This document shows positions 42,912 through 52,076 of a DNA stretch of 52,250 bases, piece after piece. Positions within the stretch are counted from its first letter, which is position 1; each line of letters begins with the position of its first letter. Both the position numbers and the translations under genes were made by a program. The DNA is taken from positions 1-52,250 of the forward strand of contig CAYLQA010000026.1 in the NCBI GenBank assembly GCA_964385695.1, given 5' to 3'. This DNA comes from CAYLQA01 sp964385695. GTDB lineage: Bacteria > Desulfobacterota > Desulfobulbia > Desulfobulbales > Desulfurivibrionaceae. The notes below the pieces were generated by a model, which had not been told where the DNA came from, made no database searches, and saw nothing but the letters and a program-made list of their open reading frames with translations.

Positions 42912-43505
42912 ATGAGTGACCTTCTCAATCGCAGACAGGCGGTTCGTATCACCGATCGTGTGCTACTTTCCGTCAACGAAGTTCTTCAAGACAAATATGA
43001 CGCCATTGTCGAGGATTTCAACCACGGGATTCCCTTGTACAACCAGGAAGGCTTGGCCGATATTCAGATGTTTATCGGCGCGCAGAGCGCCTTGAATCGT
43101 TTACAGGAAAGGGATGAGGATCTCGCCGACTTTTTGCGCCATCTGGATACGAAAGTCAACATGGTGCTCAAGAGGGTGAAGGGGGAAAAATCTCCCTTTG
43201 AAGACCTGAAGATGCAGAAAGCCAATCTCAGTGGCAACGGCATCGCGTTTCTCTGTGACCAGGATGCAACGATGGACTCGATTCTTGAGATGCACATCGT
43301 TTTGCTTCCTGCATACATTTACGTCTACTGCTTCGGTAAGGTCGTTTCAAACGAGTCCTTTAAGGATGAAGACGGCACTGAGAAGTATCGTCTTGGCGTT
43401 GAGTTCACCTTGCTTATGGAAGAAGACAGGGAAAAATTGATTCAGCATAACTTTAAACAACAGAGTCTGGCTTTACGAAACCGTCGACTCGGCACGGAAG
43501 TATAA
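42912..43505 (+). CDS. PilZ-domain c-di-GMP effector
   Basis: A 197-residue cytoplasmic protein. The PilZ ligand motifs are RRQAVRI at about 7-13 (RxxxR) and NLSGNGIAF at about 102-110 ([D/N]xSxxG). The two motifs are separated by an unusually long, mostly helical insert. Lying 43 bases after motB, it may act as a c-di-GMP-dependent brake or modulator of the stator, like YcgR; this is inferred from position. Confidence 0.82.
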   Translation: MSDLLNRRQAVRITDRVLLSVNEVLQDKYDAIVEDFNHGIPLYNQEGLADIQMFIGAQSALNRLQERDEDLADFLRHLDTKVNMVLKRVKGEKSPFEDLKMQKANLSGNGIAFLCDQDATMDSILEMHIVLLPAYIYVYCFGKVVSNESFKDEDGTEKYRLGVEFTLLMEEDREKLIQHNFKQQSLALRNRRLGTEV

Positions 43506-43513
43506 GTTTTATC

Positions 43514-44350
43514 ATGAGAGAAATAGCAAGCGATACCATCAGGGACGCGGTTAAGGATTTGGCAATTGCCGCTGCCCATGACCTGGAACCGGATATCCTC
43601 GATGCCCTTGTGGAAGCAAGGGATAACGAGGAGGCACCTTTAGCGCAAAATGTACTGAACCTTTTGATGACCAATGCCGATATTGCCAGCCGCGAGCGGA
43701 TTCCTGTCTGCCAGGACACGGGAACCGGCATCGTCTTTTTGAGTATTGGCCAGGACGTGCACATCAACGGTGATCTCCACAAGGCAGTGCAGGATGGAGT
43801 ACAACTCGGCTACGAAGAAGGGTACTTACGCAAATCGGTCTGCGATGTTTTAACCCGCAAGAATACCGGGACCAACACCCCGGCTGTGGTTCACCTTGAT
43901 CTGGTGCCCGGAGATAAGGTTTCCATTCGTTTTTTGCCCAAGGGATGCGGCTCCGAGAACATGAGTGCTCTCTCCATGCTGCCTCCTTCCTCCGGCATTG
44001 AGGGAGTGAAGAAGTTTGTCGTCGAGAGAGTGGTTGCCGCAGGACCCAACCCCTGCCCACCGTTGATAGTCGGTGTGGGGGTAGGAGGTAACTTTGAAAA
44101 ATGTGCTTTTCTTGCCAAGCAGGCCTTGCTACGTGAAGTTGGGCAGAAGAGCGAGCGGCAGGATGTGGCCGAGCTGGAGGAGTTTCTTCTGAGCGAGATC
44201 AATGCCAAGGGGCATGGAGTACACGGTTTGGGGGGCAGCCATACAGCCCTGGCCGTCCATGTGGAGGTCTTTCCCTCCCATATCGCCAGCCTGCCGGTTG
44301 CGGTCAATATTCAATGCCATGCCCATCGTCATAAAGAGATTATTCTGTAA
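43514..44350 (+). CDS. class I fumarate hydratase, alpha (N-terminal) subunit
   Basis: A 278-residue iron-sulfur subunit of the two-subunit fumarase/tartrate dehydratase family. ICQDTGTGIVFLSIG (about 59-73), FLPKGCGSENMSALSML (about 141-157) and PNPCPPLIVGVGVGG supply the three cysteines that bind the [4Fe-4S] cluster. It hydrates fumarate to malate together with the beta subunit at 44510. It starts eight bases after the PilZ gene, with no clear Shine-Dalgarno. Confidence 0.93.
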   Translation: MREIASDTIRDAVKDLAIAAAHDLEPDILDALVEARDNEEAPLAQNVLNLLMTNADIASRERIPVCQDTGTGIVFLSIGQDVHINGDLHKAVQDGVQLGYEEGYLRKSVCDVLTRKNTGTNTPAVVHLDLVPGDKVSIRFLPKGCGSENMSALSMLPPSSGIEGVKKFVVERVVAAGPNPCPPLIVGVGVGGNFEKCAFLAKQALLREVGQKSERQDVAELEEFLLSEINAKGHGVHGLGGSHTALAVHVEVFPSHIASLPVAVNIQCHAHRHKEIIL

Positions 44351-44509
44351 TACGTGTCTTTACAGAAATGAGATTTTTTGTTCGAGATCAAGGAAAGGTG
44401 AAATTAAAAAGCGCAGCATATGAGGCATATGTGAGCATTTTTCATTTTTACTTTGACGCAGAGATCGGGCAAAAGGGCCATTTATGGATAGGCACTAGCG
44501 AGTAAAACT

Positions 44510-45085
44510 ATGTCACTACTTCGATTCAAACCTACTTTCGGGGACCTTAAAACCGTCCAACTTCCTTTTGAGGAAGGTGTACTTGAAACCCTTAATGCCG
44601 GTGATCTGGTCAGTCTTTCCGGTACGCTTTATACCGGAAGGGATCAGACCCATAGAAGACTTTGCGCTTTGCTCGATGAGGGGAAAGAACTGCCCATAGA
44701 TCTTAACGGCCAGTTGCTTTACTATGTAGGCCCAAGCCCGGCCCGGCCCGGTAAGGTGATCGGTGCAGCCGGTCCGACAACCAGCTACCGGATGGATTTG
44801 TATACCCCACGCCTGCTTGAACTCGGGCTCAAGGCAACCATGGGCAAGGGAGCCAGAACCAAACCGGTACGTGATGCCATGGTAAAGTACGGTGCGGTCT
44901 ACTTTGCCTCCATTGGCGGGGCAGGGGCGGCATTATCAAAATGTATCTGCAAGTCAGAGTTGGTTGCCTTTGAGGATGCGGGTCCGGAAGCCTTGTTTCG
45001 CTTTGAGGTGGAGGATTTTCCAGCCGTAGTGATCAACGATTTGGCTGGAAACGATTATTACGAGATGGTCGCCCAGGGGAAATAG
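44510..45085 (+). CDS. class I fumarate hydratase, beta (C-terminal) subunit
   Basis: A 191-residue partner of the preceding gene. LSGTLYTGRDQTHRRLCALL (about 36-55), GPTTSYRMD (about 87-95) and GKGARTKPV and GGAGAALSK motifs identify the family. It is separated from the alpha gene by 159 bases of AT-rich sequence that hold the tandem pair CATATGAGG/CATATGTGA; it could have its own promoter, but none is clear. Confidence 0.92.
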   Translation: MSLLRFKPTFGDLKTVQLPFEEGVLETLNAGDLVSLSGTLYTGRDQTHRRLCALLDEGKELPIDLNGQLLYYVGPSPARPGKVIGAAGPTTSYRMDLYTPRLLELGLKATMGKGARTKPVRDAMVKYGAVYFASIGGAGAALSKCICKSELVAFEDAGPEALFRFEVEDFPAVVINDLAGNDYYEMVAQGK

Positions 45086-45104
45086 GCCTCATTCCGCATT
45101 TTAT

Positions 45105-45135
45105 CTCTTTCACCTCTCTTTCACCTCTCTTTCCA
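45105..45135. repeat. short tandem repeat CTCTTTCACCT
   Basis: An 11-base unit, CTCTTTCACCT, is repeated twice exactly and a third time partly, just after the fumarase beta gene and about 130 bases before the first MADNIG-repeat gene. Confidence 0.5.
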
Positions 45136-45266
45136 TTCTATCCGTAATCTCCTGTCATCATTTCCCTTTCACGAAAGTACTTGCCTTTTTCATTATTGGA
45201 AATTAGTCTCCTTAAGAAGTTAATAAAATAATAATATTCTAATATTGATTTTTAAGGAGAACCGCA

Positions 45267-46424
45267 ATGATTCAACGTATGGTAACAACTCTTGTGCTGG
45301 TCTTCTGTCTGAGCCTATCGGCTATACCAGCAAGGGCGGCACTTACCACAGACTTACAATCCTTGGTTACTCAAGGTACCTCGCTCAACAATGAGCTGGC
45401 CGTGATCACCATCGGTGATGGCAGCTGCAGCCAGCTTGGGACCTTAAATACCTCAATTGCTGATTATCTTGCCACCATTGAGATAATCACTGCTCAACTC
45501 GCAGCCCCCCTGACACTCACAGCCGATGACACAACCTCCCTGGATGATCTTTCCGGCCTGGCAAAATCTATGGCAGAGGAGGCTGTAAGGCTTTCTTGGG
45601 AGCTGCGAAGTATCGAAACCCTGAGCGACCTTTTTGAGTACCGGGCTGCATTGTCAGCCATGCTTGAGTTTTCTGCTGACATCGGCACCATGGCTGACCG
45701 TATTCTCGAGATGGCGGATCGCATTCTGGTTATGGCCGATAACATTGGTGCCATGGCTGACCGTATTCTCATTACCCAGCAATTGCAAAATGCCAACCTG
45801 GCCCTTACCCAGGCATCCATTTTGACCACCCAGCAGAATATGGTGTTCCTCAGTGATAGCCTCTCCTCCATCGCCTACAATCTTCCCCTTGGGCTGTTGG
45901 TGGGTGATGCGCAAAGCATGGCCGATGATTTCGGTTTGGTCAGCCTGACAGCCGAGAATATGGCTGCGGAGTTAAGCGCCCTTGAGGCCGCAACTACCCT
46001 GGCCCTGGAAAGCACCGTGGATCTCTATACCTTGATGAGCCAGAATAGCAGTGCTGCAAGCCACTATATTAATGGGGATACCCTGACCATGCTGGGTGAT
46101 CTTTCCAATATACACCGTGCTTTGGCTGCCTCCTTGGAGGCATATGCCAATACCATTAACCAGGTTGCCCCTCTAACCTCGACCCCGGTATTAGCTGATG
46201 CCACGGCCAGCATGCTGCAGCTCGCCTCTGACATTGGCTTGATGAGTGATCGCATTATGGAGATGGTGGATAAGATCATAGTCATGGCCGACAATATCGG
46301 TCTGATGGCAGACGACATTATTGCAACTCAGGCGTTGCAGCAGAGCAATATCGAGCTTACGCAAAGCTCCATACTCACTGCCCAAAATATCACCATCACC
46401 GTTATCCGGAATATGGGCCTGTAA
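45267..46424 (+). CDS. exported MADNIG heptad-repeat protein 1, unknown function
   Basis: A 385-residue exported protein I cannot assign to a family. A signal peptide (MIQRMVTTLVLVFCLSLSAI, cleavage likely at ARA-AL) is followed by a helix-rich body with a single mature cysteine (about 54). Two copies of a module are obvious: at about 138-195 DIGTMADRILEMADRILVMA, with Met every seven residues (142, 149, 156, 163), continuing DNIGAMADRILITQ; and at 322-385 DIGLMSDRIMEMVDKIIVMA, continuing DNIGLMADDIIATQ. Each is followed by a Gln/Thr-rich helix (LTQ.SIL..Q). The seven-residue period predicts coiled-coil or amphipathic helices. RBS AAGGAGA is strong. It is followed 25 bases later by a paralogue with the same layout. 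Confidence 0.8.
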   Translation: MIQRMVTTLVLVFCLSLSAIPARAALTTDLQSLVTQGTSLNNELAVITIGDGSCSQLGTLNTSIADYLATIEIITAQLAAPLTLTADDTTSLDDLSGLAKSMAEEAVRLSWELRSIETLSDLFEYRAALSAMLEFSADIGTMADRILEMADRILVMADNIGAMADRILITQQLQNANLALTQASILTTQQNMVFLSDSLSSIAYNLPLGLLVGDAQSMADDFGLVSLTAENMAAELSALEAATTLALESTVDLYTLMSQNSSAASHYINGDTLTMLGDLSNIHRALAASLEAYANTINQVAPLTSTPVLADATASMLQLASDIGLMSDRIMEMVDKIIVMADNIGLMADDIIATQALQQSNIELTQSSILTAQNITITVIRNMGL

Positions 46425-46449
46425 GCCGGAATAGATGAGGAGAAGAACA

Positions 46450-47622
46450 ATGACTGCAAATATACAAAAGGCACTACTTGCTCTAATTATTATTATGGGA
46501 GGTTTTCTCCTGCCCTTGGCCTCTAGTCAGGCTGCCCTGCTTGATGATATGCAGGCCTTGGTGAGCGAGTCTGACACCCTGGATACACAGCTCAAAGGGA
46601 TAACCTTGAGCAGCGAGACGGTCTGTGGTCCACTGGTAGCAGCAAACCAGGCTGCTCGTGACTTGGTGAACTCGATTACCATAGTGGATCAAAGCCTGGC
46701 GGCCCCCTTGCAGGTGGACGCCGATGTGTTGGACGCCGTGGATCAGCTCTTCTCTGTGGGCCTCAGCCTGGCCAATGAGAGTCTCAGGCTCAGCACCGAC
46801 CTGCAGGCCTTGTCCTTGGCAGCGGATGCCATAACATTAAAAGACGGCATTACAGCCATGCTGCAGCTTTCAGACGACATCGGCACCATGGCCGATCGAA
46901 TCGGGGAGATGGCGGATAAGATTTTGCTTATGTCCGACAATATCGGCCTCATGGCTGAACGAATCCTCCTTACCCAGGAGATCCAAAGCCAAAATTTGTT
47001 GCTCACCCAGCAGTCCATTTTACAGACCCAGACAAACATGCTCACTCTGGTTTCTGTGGTTGAAACAGCAACAAACGACCTGACCCTGGATCAGCTGGTT
47101 ATCGAAGGGGAATTGTTGGCTGTACGTATGATGGCCGTGATGCTCAACCCCTTTAACATGAAGCGTGAGCTTGAGGCGGTTGCAGTTGATGTGCGTAGTT
47201 TTCTCAATCAGCTTAACAGTGGTTTTGACACCATCGTCTTGCAGTCTGCTACCAGCACCATGTATGTCAATGGGAGTTCTCTGACCAGCCTGGCGAACAT
47301 GTCCATCATGCTCACCTCCTTGGCAACGGCCGTTGATGGCTACGTTATTGCCATCAACGGGCTGCAGGCAATTACTTCAGCGCCGACATTGTCGGCCTCG
47401 TTGACCAGCATGTTGCAGCTTTCCGCTGACATCGGTGTCATGGCAAATCGAATTTTGGAGATGGGTGATGTGATTTTGGCAATGGCCGATAATATCGGCC
47501 TTGTGGCTGATCAGATTATCCTGACCCAGGAGTTGCAGGGGGTAAATGTTGCCACAACCCAGACCTCAGTCTTGGCAGCGCAGGAGATGGCCATCGGTAT
47601 CATCGTGGCCCGCAGTCTCTAG
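46450..47622 (+). CDS. exported MADNIG heptad-repeat protein 2, unknown function
   Basis: A 390-residue paralogue of the preceding protein. The start at 46450 is chosen because GAGGAG lies seven bases upstream; an ATG at 46435 overlaps that site. The signal peptide (ALLALIIIMGGFLLPLASS, cleavage at SQA-AL) is followed by the same plan: mature cysteine near 59, module 1 from about 143 (DIGTMADRIGEMADKILLMS) and module 2 from 327 to the end (DIGVMANRILEMGDVILAMA). Both proteins end exactly 64 residues after the start of module 2. The pair arose by internal duplication followed by gene duplication. Function unknown; a structural periplasmic or surface role is plausible. A strong terminator follows at once. 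Confidence 0.8.
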   Translation: MTANIQKALLALIIIMGGFLLPLASSQAALLDDMQALVSESDTLDTQLKGITLSSETVCGPLVAANQAARDLVNSITIVDQSLAAPLQVDADVLDAVDQLFSVGLSLANESLRLSTDLQALSLAADAITLKDGITAMLQLSDDIGTMADRIGEMADKILLMSDNIGLMAERILLTQEIQSQNLLLTQQSILQTQTNMLTLVSVVETATNDLTLDQLVIEGELLAVRMMAVMLNPFNMKRELEAVAVDVRSFLNQLNSGFDTIVLQSATSTMYVNGSSLTSLANMSIMLTSLATAVDGYVIAINGLQAITSAPTLSASLTSMLQLSADIGVMANRILEMGDVILAMADNIGLVADQIILTQELQGVNVATTQTSVLAAQEMAIGIIVARSL

Positions 47623-47660
47623 AAAAAAGGGGGGACAGAATCCAACTCTGTCCCCCCTTT
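47623..47660. terminator. strong bidirectional terminator
   Basis: GGGGGGACAGA (47629-47639) pairs perfectly with TCTGTCCCCCC (47647-47657); an A run precedes and TTT follows. It separates the MADNIG genes from the convergent ftsE-ctp operon. Confidence 0.85.
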
Positions 47661-47685
47661 ACATTTCGAATGTGTTTGCAGCTTG

Positions 47686-49035
47686 TTATGGCGAAAGTGC
47701 GCCAAAGACATTGACTCCCTTGAGGAGCATCAGCGCAGTATGAAGTTGCTTATCTTTTTTGATTTCAGCAAGGTTCTTGTCGTTTTCCTCTTTATCTTCT
47801 TTGCTTAAAGATTCTTTTTTGTCGCTGTTTTCTTCTTTCAGTCCGTTGCCAATATGGTGCTTGAGATCTTTCTCGCGAAGAAACTTGGGCGTGTCATTCT
47901 CTTTTTTCACTTCTTTGTCGCCGTTGCCGTTGGGCGAGGCAACAAAAATATCCGGCGTGATACCGGTGGCCTGAATGGAGCGACCGTTGGGGGTATAGTA
48001 CCGTGCCGTGGTCAAGCGTAAGCCGGCGCCATTATCCATGGGAATGATGGTCTGCACAGAGCCCTTGCCAAAGGTCTGGGCTCCGAGGATCAGGGCTTTT
48101 TTGTGATCCTGCAGGGCGCCGGCCACAATCTCCGAGGCGCTGGCACTGCCTTCATTGACCAGGACCACAAGCGGGTAGCCGTACTTTCCGTTGCCATCAT
48201 GGGCGTAGAACACGGTGTTTTGTTCCTTGATGCGCCCTTTGGTGGAGACGATGACGCCATCATCAATGAAGATGTCGGAAATTTTCACGGCCTGATCCAA
48301 AAGCCCGCCTGGGTTGTTCCTCAAATCCAGCACCAGGCCCTGTACCTTTTCCTTGCCGGTCAACTCTTTAAGCGCTTTTTTGAAGTCCCGGGTGGTGTTG
48401 GCCTGGAAGTTGTTGATACGAATATACGGGTAGCCAGGCTCAAGAACCTTTGATTTGACACTGTGGATAGGGATAACATCGCGAACAATGCTGATCTCCT
48501 TGAGTTCAGTCCAACCCTTACGATGGATGGAGATGGTTACCTTGCTCCCTTTGGGGCCGCGTAATCGTTTCACTGCCTCCATTAATGACAGGTCCTGGGT
48601 CTGCTCGTCCTCAATCTTGATGATTTTATCACCAGCCTTGAGTCCCTGCTTAAAGGCCGGGGTTCCCTCAATGGGGGAGACAACGGTGAGGATGCCTTCC
48701 TTCATGGTTATCTCAATGCCGATACCGGAAAAACTCCCCTTGGTCTCAACCTGCAGCTCTTTAAAGTCGTCCGGCTTCATATAGGATGAGTGCGGATCAA
48801 GGGTGATGAGCATTCCCTTGATGGCGCCTTCGATAGCCTTTGTGCTTTCAACCTCCTCCACATAGTTTTCCTGCACCAGGTTTAAAACATTGGAGAAGGC
48901 CTCAAGGCTCTTGTAGGTATCCTGGGTTTTTGCGTTGCCGGTCGAATAGGTCCACAAGATTATGGTTGCCAGCGGGGCGCACAGGGTGATGAAGAAAAGA
49001 AGCTTTTTGATCACGGGATGACGTGGGTTTTTCAT
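47686..49035 (-). CDS. ctpA: S41-family C-terminal processing protease
   Basis: A 449-residue periplasmic serine protease anchored by an N-terminal membrane segment (KLLFFITLCAPLATIILWTY). A PDZ domain (about 90-170; FSGIGIEITMKEGILTVVSP) is followed by the S41 catalytic domain with the nucleophile in VNEGSASASEIV and the catalytic Lys in QTFGKGSVQTI. The C-terminus is a long charged tail (EENSDKKESLSKEDKEEND). It is last in the ftsE-ftsX-envC-ctp operon, where CtpA-type proteases may trim envelope hydrolases or their activators. Confidence 0.95.
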   Translation of the reverse strand: MKNPRHPVIKKLLFFITLCAPLATIILWTYSTGNAKTQDTYKSLEAFSNVLNLVQENYVEEVESTKAIEGAIKGMLITLDPHSSYMKPDDFKELQVETKGSFSGIGIEITMKEGILTVVSPIEGTPAFKQGLKAGDKIIKIEDEQTQDLSLMEAVKRLRGPKGSKVTISIHRKGWTELKEISIVRDVIPIHSVKSKVLEPGYPYIRINNFQANTTRDFKKALKELTGKEKVQGLVLDLRNNPGGLLDQAVKISDIFIDDGVIVSTKGRIKEQNTVFYAHDGNGKYGYPLVVLVNEGSASASEIVAGALQDHKKALILGAQTFGKGSVQTIIPMDNGAGLRLTTARYYTPNGRSIQATGITPDIFVASPNGNGDKEVKKENDTPKFLREKDLKHHIGNGLKEENSDKKESLSKEDKEENDKNLAEIKKDKQLHTALMLLKGVNVFGALSP

Positions 49036-49153
49036 CTGAATTCCTTGGGAAAATGCTCAGAAGGGAGTTTGCCTAAGACTTGTTTCTATTTGCTTTACTC
49101 AAAATAGCATGTCTTATGGGATGCGACAATGTCTTTTAAGGATGTGCCCAGGC

Positions 49154-50419
49154 TCAGTTAGCAGTATCTCTGGTTGCCATGATTTTGAGTTTGGCATTGT
49201 TGACCCAGTGCAGCGGATTTTCCGGAGCTGTTCCCTTGCGGATTTCAAAATGGAGCCCCTCTGCCAAAAGCCCTTGTCTTCCGCTCATCAAACCGATGAT
49301 CTCACCGGTAGAAACCGGGTCGCCTTCTTTCTTGTAAAAGGTCTCTGCCCGAGAGATCAGGCTGTAATATTGTTGGCCATGGTCGATGATGAGCAGGTTG
49401 CCGTAGCCGCGCAGAAAACCGGAAAAGACAACCTTGCCGTCATACACAGCCCTGATTTTGGTTCCCGGCGGGGCTTTGATATCGATGCCGTTGGCAAAGG
49501 TGGTGATGCCGAATTTGCCCTTGGTGTTTTTGCCGAACCTGGTGGTTACCGTTCCTCGAACGGGTGGATCAAGCTTTCCTCTTTGCCCGGCAAAACCAAA
49601 TGATTTAGGCCGTTTCTTTTTGGAGATGATTCGCCGCTTTACCTTTTTCCTGCTTTGCTCTCCTGCCTCGGCCTTGAGTTGGGCCAGGGTGCCGCCCAGC
49701 TTTTTCGCTGCCTCTTCAAGTTCCTCAAGGGCACGGTGATAAAGCCGTTTTTCTGTCTGCACACGACTTAAGAGTCTCAGGCGATCCTCTTTGGTTTTGG
49801 CCAGCTTGATTTCCTGCTCCTTGACCTTGGTGATAACGGCCAGGAGCTCTTTCTTTTCAGCTTTAAGTGCCTCTTGCACTGCATTGAGGCCAGCGATTTT
49901 TTCGCGGTACATGCTGATCACTTCCTGGTCGTATTTCAGGAGGTAATCGAAATATTCACGGAAGGTCAGAAGGTCGGGGAGTTCGCTGGTGGAGAAGATG
50001 ACGTTCATTACGCCGATGGGGCCCATGCGATAGTAGGCATTGAGTCTTTTCTTGACGTGAACTTTAGCCCCTTCTTTTTCTGCCTGGGCCTGTTCCTCTT
50101 CTTTTTGTTTTTCCTGGATGCGTTTTTCCTGCTCGGCCAGCTTCAGCTTGAGTTCTTCCAGCCGAGTCTTGCCGCTGAGAAGCTGTTGGTTGAGTTTTTC
50201 CAGCTCCGCAAGCAGGCCGCTCTCCTGTTCTCGCGCACCCTTGATGCGTTCTCTTTGTCCCTCTATGCCTATTTTGAGGCGCTGGATTTTTTTCTCTTGG
50301 GCCTGGACCTTATCTTGTGGGCCGTTTTCCGCATAGAGCTGGGGTGTTCCTGTGAAAAACAGGAAGAGCAATGTTCCGCTGAAGAAAAGGATATGCCGAG
50401 ATGTTTTAAGAGATGCCAT
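49154..50419 (-). CDS. envC: EnvC-like murein hydrolase activator (degenerate M23/LytM)
   Basis: A 421-residue periplasmic protein with a signal peptide, a long coiled coil (about 40-260) and a C-terminal LytM/M23 domain (about 300-410). The metal-binding set of active LytM enzymes is broken: the first His is lost (FANGIDIKAPPGT; Asp is kept) and HxH is reduced to EGLHFEIR. This matches EnvC-type activators of cell-wall amidases, which lack zinc. It starts three bases after ftsX, and FtsEX is known to control EnvC in Enterobacteria, so this is probably the activator of daughter-cell separation here. Confidence 0.9.
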   Translation of the reverse strand: MASLKTSRHILFFSGTLLFLFFTGTPQLYAENGPQDKVQAQEKKIQRLKIGIEGQRERIKGAREQESGLLAELEKLNQQLLSGKTRLEELKLKLAEQEKRIQEKQKEEEQAQAEKEGAKVHVKKRLNAYYRMGPIGVMNVIFSTSELPDLLTFREYFDYLLKYDQEVISMYREKIAGLNAVQEALKAEKKELLAVITKVKEQEIKLAKTKEDRLRLLSRVQTEKRLYHRALEELEEAAKKLGGTLAQLKAEAGEQSRKKVKRRIISKKKRPKSFGFAGQRGKLDPPVRGTVTTRFGKNTKGKFGITTFANGIDIKAPPGTKIRAVYDGKVVFSGFLRGYGNLLIIDHGQQYYSLISRAETFYKKEGDPVSTGEIIGLMSGRQGLLAEGLHFEIRKGTAPENPLHWVNNAKLKIMATRDTAN

Positions 50420-50422
50420 ACC

Positions 50423-51310
50423 TTAAATGCGCAAGAATCGTCTGATGGAAATAAGGCTGCCGCCAGTGCAGAGTACGATGCTGGTGAGCAGGATTGCGCC
50501 TATAATATAAGGAGGAAAGAATGAGAATTCGAAGAGCTGTAAAAAGCCCGGGCCGCTGAACCGTTGCGTGATCCAGTGGTAGAGAAAGTACAGGGAAGAA
50601 AGTCCTAAGGCCGAGCCGAGCAACCCCTGCAAGAGCCCCTCAAGCAATAGCGGTACCCGCACATAGGCGCTTGTGGCACCAAGCAGGCGCAGAATCTCCA
50701 ACTCCTCATGCCGGGTGACCACGGTCAGGCGGATGGTGTAGGAAACGATAAAGGTCATGCTTAAAATTAAGAGCCCGCCGCTGATCACCACAACAAAACG
50801 TAACAGGCTGGTAAAGTAGCCAAAGCGTTTAAGCCATGTTCTGCCATATTGCACCTTGGATACGCCGGGCAAGGTAAGCAGATAGTCTGAAAACTGGTTG
50901 ATATGGGTCAGGCTTTTCAGGTTCTTGAGTGGATACACCTCTATGGAGGGGGGGAGAAATTCCGGGCCCAAATCACTTAAGACATCCTTTTCTTTGCCAA
51001 GTTGGTTACCCAGACGCTGAAAGGCCTCTTGCCGTGAAACAAAAACGATTTTTTCAACCTCGTTAAAATCGCGAATTTTCTTTTCGATCTGTTGGCGCAT
51101 TTCCGGAATGATCTCATCATCAAGGTAGATAATAAGCCGTACATCGTCGCCGAGGCGGGCTCCGGCCTGCATCATGTTGCTATAAACCAGAAAGAAAAAG
51201 GCAAAGATCAGAACAGAGAGGGTGACCGTCATCAGGGTCATGAACTGGGTGCCCCAGGTCTGTTTGAGATTCCTGGATGTTTGCGAGAGAATGTATCCGA
51301 AATAGCGCAT
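50423..51310 (-). CDS. ftsX: cell division ABC transporter-like permease FtsX
   Basis: A 295-residue inner-membrane protein with four membrane segments (about 21-45, 165-190, 215-240 and 262-285) and a periplasmic loop (about 50-160) that in this family contacts the hydrolase activator. The gene lies between ftsE and the EnvC-like gene, 37 bases after ftsE. FtsEX transmits division signals across the membrane rather than transporting a solute. Confidence 0.93.
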   Translation of the reverse strand: MRYFGYILSQTSRNLKQTWGTQFMTLMTVTLSVLIFAFFFLVYSNMMQAGARLGDDVRLIIYLDDEIIPEMRQQIEKKIRDFNEVEKIVFVSRQEAFQRLGNQLGKEKDVLSDLGPEFLPPSIEVYPLKNLKSLTHINQFSDYLLTLPGVSKVQYGRTWLKRFGYFTSLLRFVVVISGGLLILSMTFIVSYTIRLTVVTRHEELEILRLLGATSAYVRVPLLLEGLLQGLLGSALGLSSLYFLYHWITQRFSGPGFLQLFEFSFFPPYIIGAILLTSIVLCTGGSLISIRRFLRI

Positions 51311-51347
51311 TATTTATTCCTTAGCGAGATATCACTGCCTAAAAGGA

Positions 51348-52076
51348 TTATTCGTTATCAAATAATTCAATTTGGCGAGGCTTCTTGCTGTTATGTACGG
51401 AAATCTTACCAAAATGCAGATCCATAACCCTGTATTCGCTCCCCTCATAAATCGTTTCATCATGGGTGGCAATAACAATGGTTGAACCGTTCTCGTTGAG
51501 TTTGTGAAACAGGTTGACCACCAGCTTGGTGGCTGCCGGGTCCAGGTTGCCGGTTGGTTCGTCCGCTAAAAGCAGTGGTGGTTCGTTTGCCGCAGCCCTT
51601 GCCAGGGCAACCCGCTGTTGCTCCCCGCGTGAGAGTTCGCCGGCAAGTTTATGGGCCTTGTCCGTCATGTTGAGCATGGTCAACAGCTCATCAATCCGGT
51701 TTTTGATCGCCCGGGGAGATCTATAGGTCACCTCCATGGCCATGGAAATGTTCTGATATACCGTCTGTTTTGTCAGCAGCCGGAAGTCCTGGTAGGCAAC
51801 GCCGATTTTTTGACGCATTCGTTGGATTCCGGCGGATTTTATGCGGGAAAGATCGCGTCCGGCCACCTCGATGAGGCCCTTGGTCGGGGTCTCAAGACAA
51901 CAAATGAGTTTTAAAAGGGTGGTTTTCCCTGCCCCGCTCATGCCGGTAAGGAAGAGCATTTCCCCCTTTAAAACTTTGAGGGATACGTCCTGTAAGGCCA
52001 CAACATCAGGGGGATAGACCTTGGTCACCTTGACCAGTTCTATGAGAGGTTTACTATCGTCAGAGGTGTGCAGCAT
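51348..52076 (-). CDS. ftsE: cell division ATP-binding protein FtsE
   Basis: A 242-residue ABC ATPase. The start at 52076 has AGGA five bases upstream; a frame reaching 52112 would add 12 residues. Walker A GMSGAGKTTLLKLI, signature LSRGEQQRVALARA and Walker B LLLADEPTGNLD are complete. It is the first gene of the operon with ftsX. About 170 bases of upstream sequence lie in the window; no convincing promoter was seen in them. Confidence 0.95.
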   Translation of the reverse strand: MLHTSDDSKPLIELVKVTKVYPPDVVALQDVSLKVLKGEMLFLTGMSGAGKTTLLKLICCLETPTKGLIEVAGRDLSRIKSAGIQRMRQKIGVAYQDFRLLTKQTVYQNISMAMEVTYRSPRAIKNRIDELLTMLNMTDKAHKLAGELSRGEQQRVALARAAANEPPLLLADEPTGNLDPAATKLVVNLFHKLNENGSTIVIATHDETIYEGSEYRVMDLHFGKISVHNSKKPRQIELFDNE

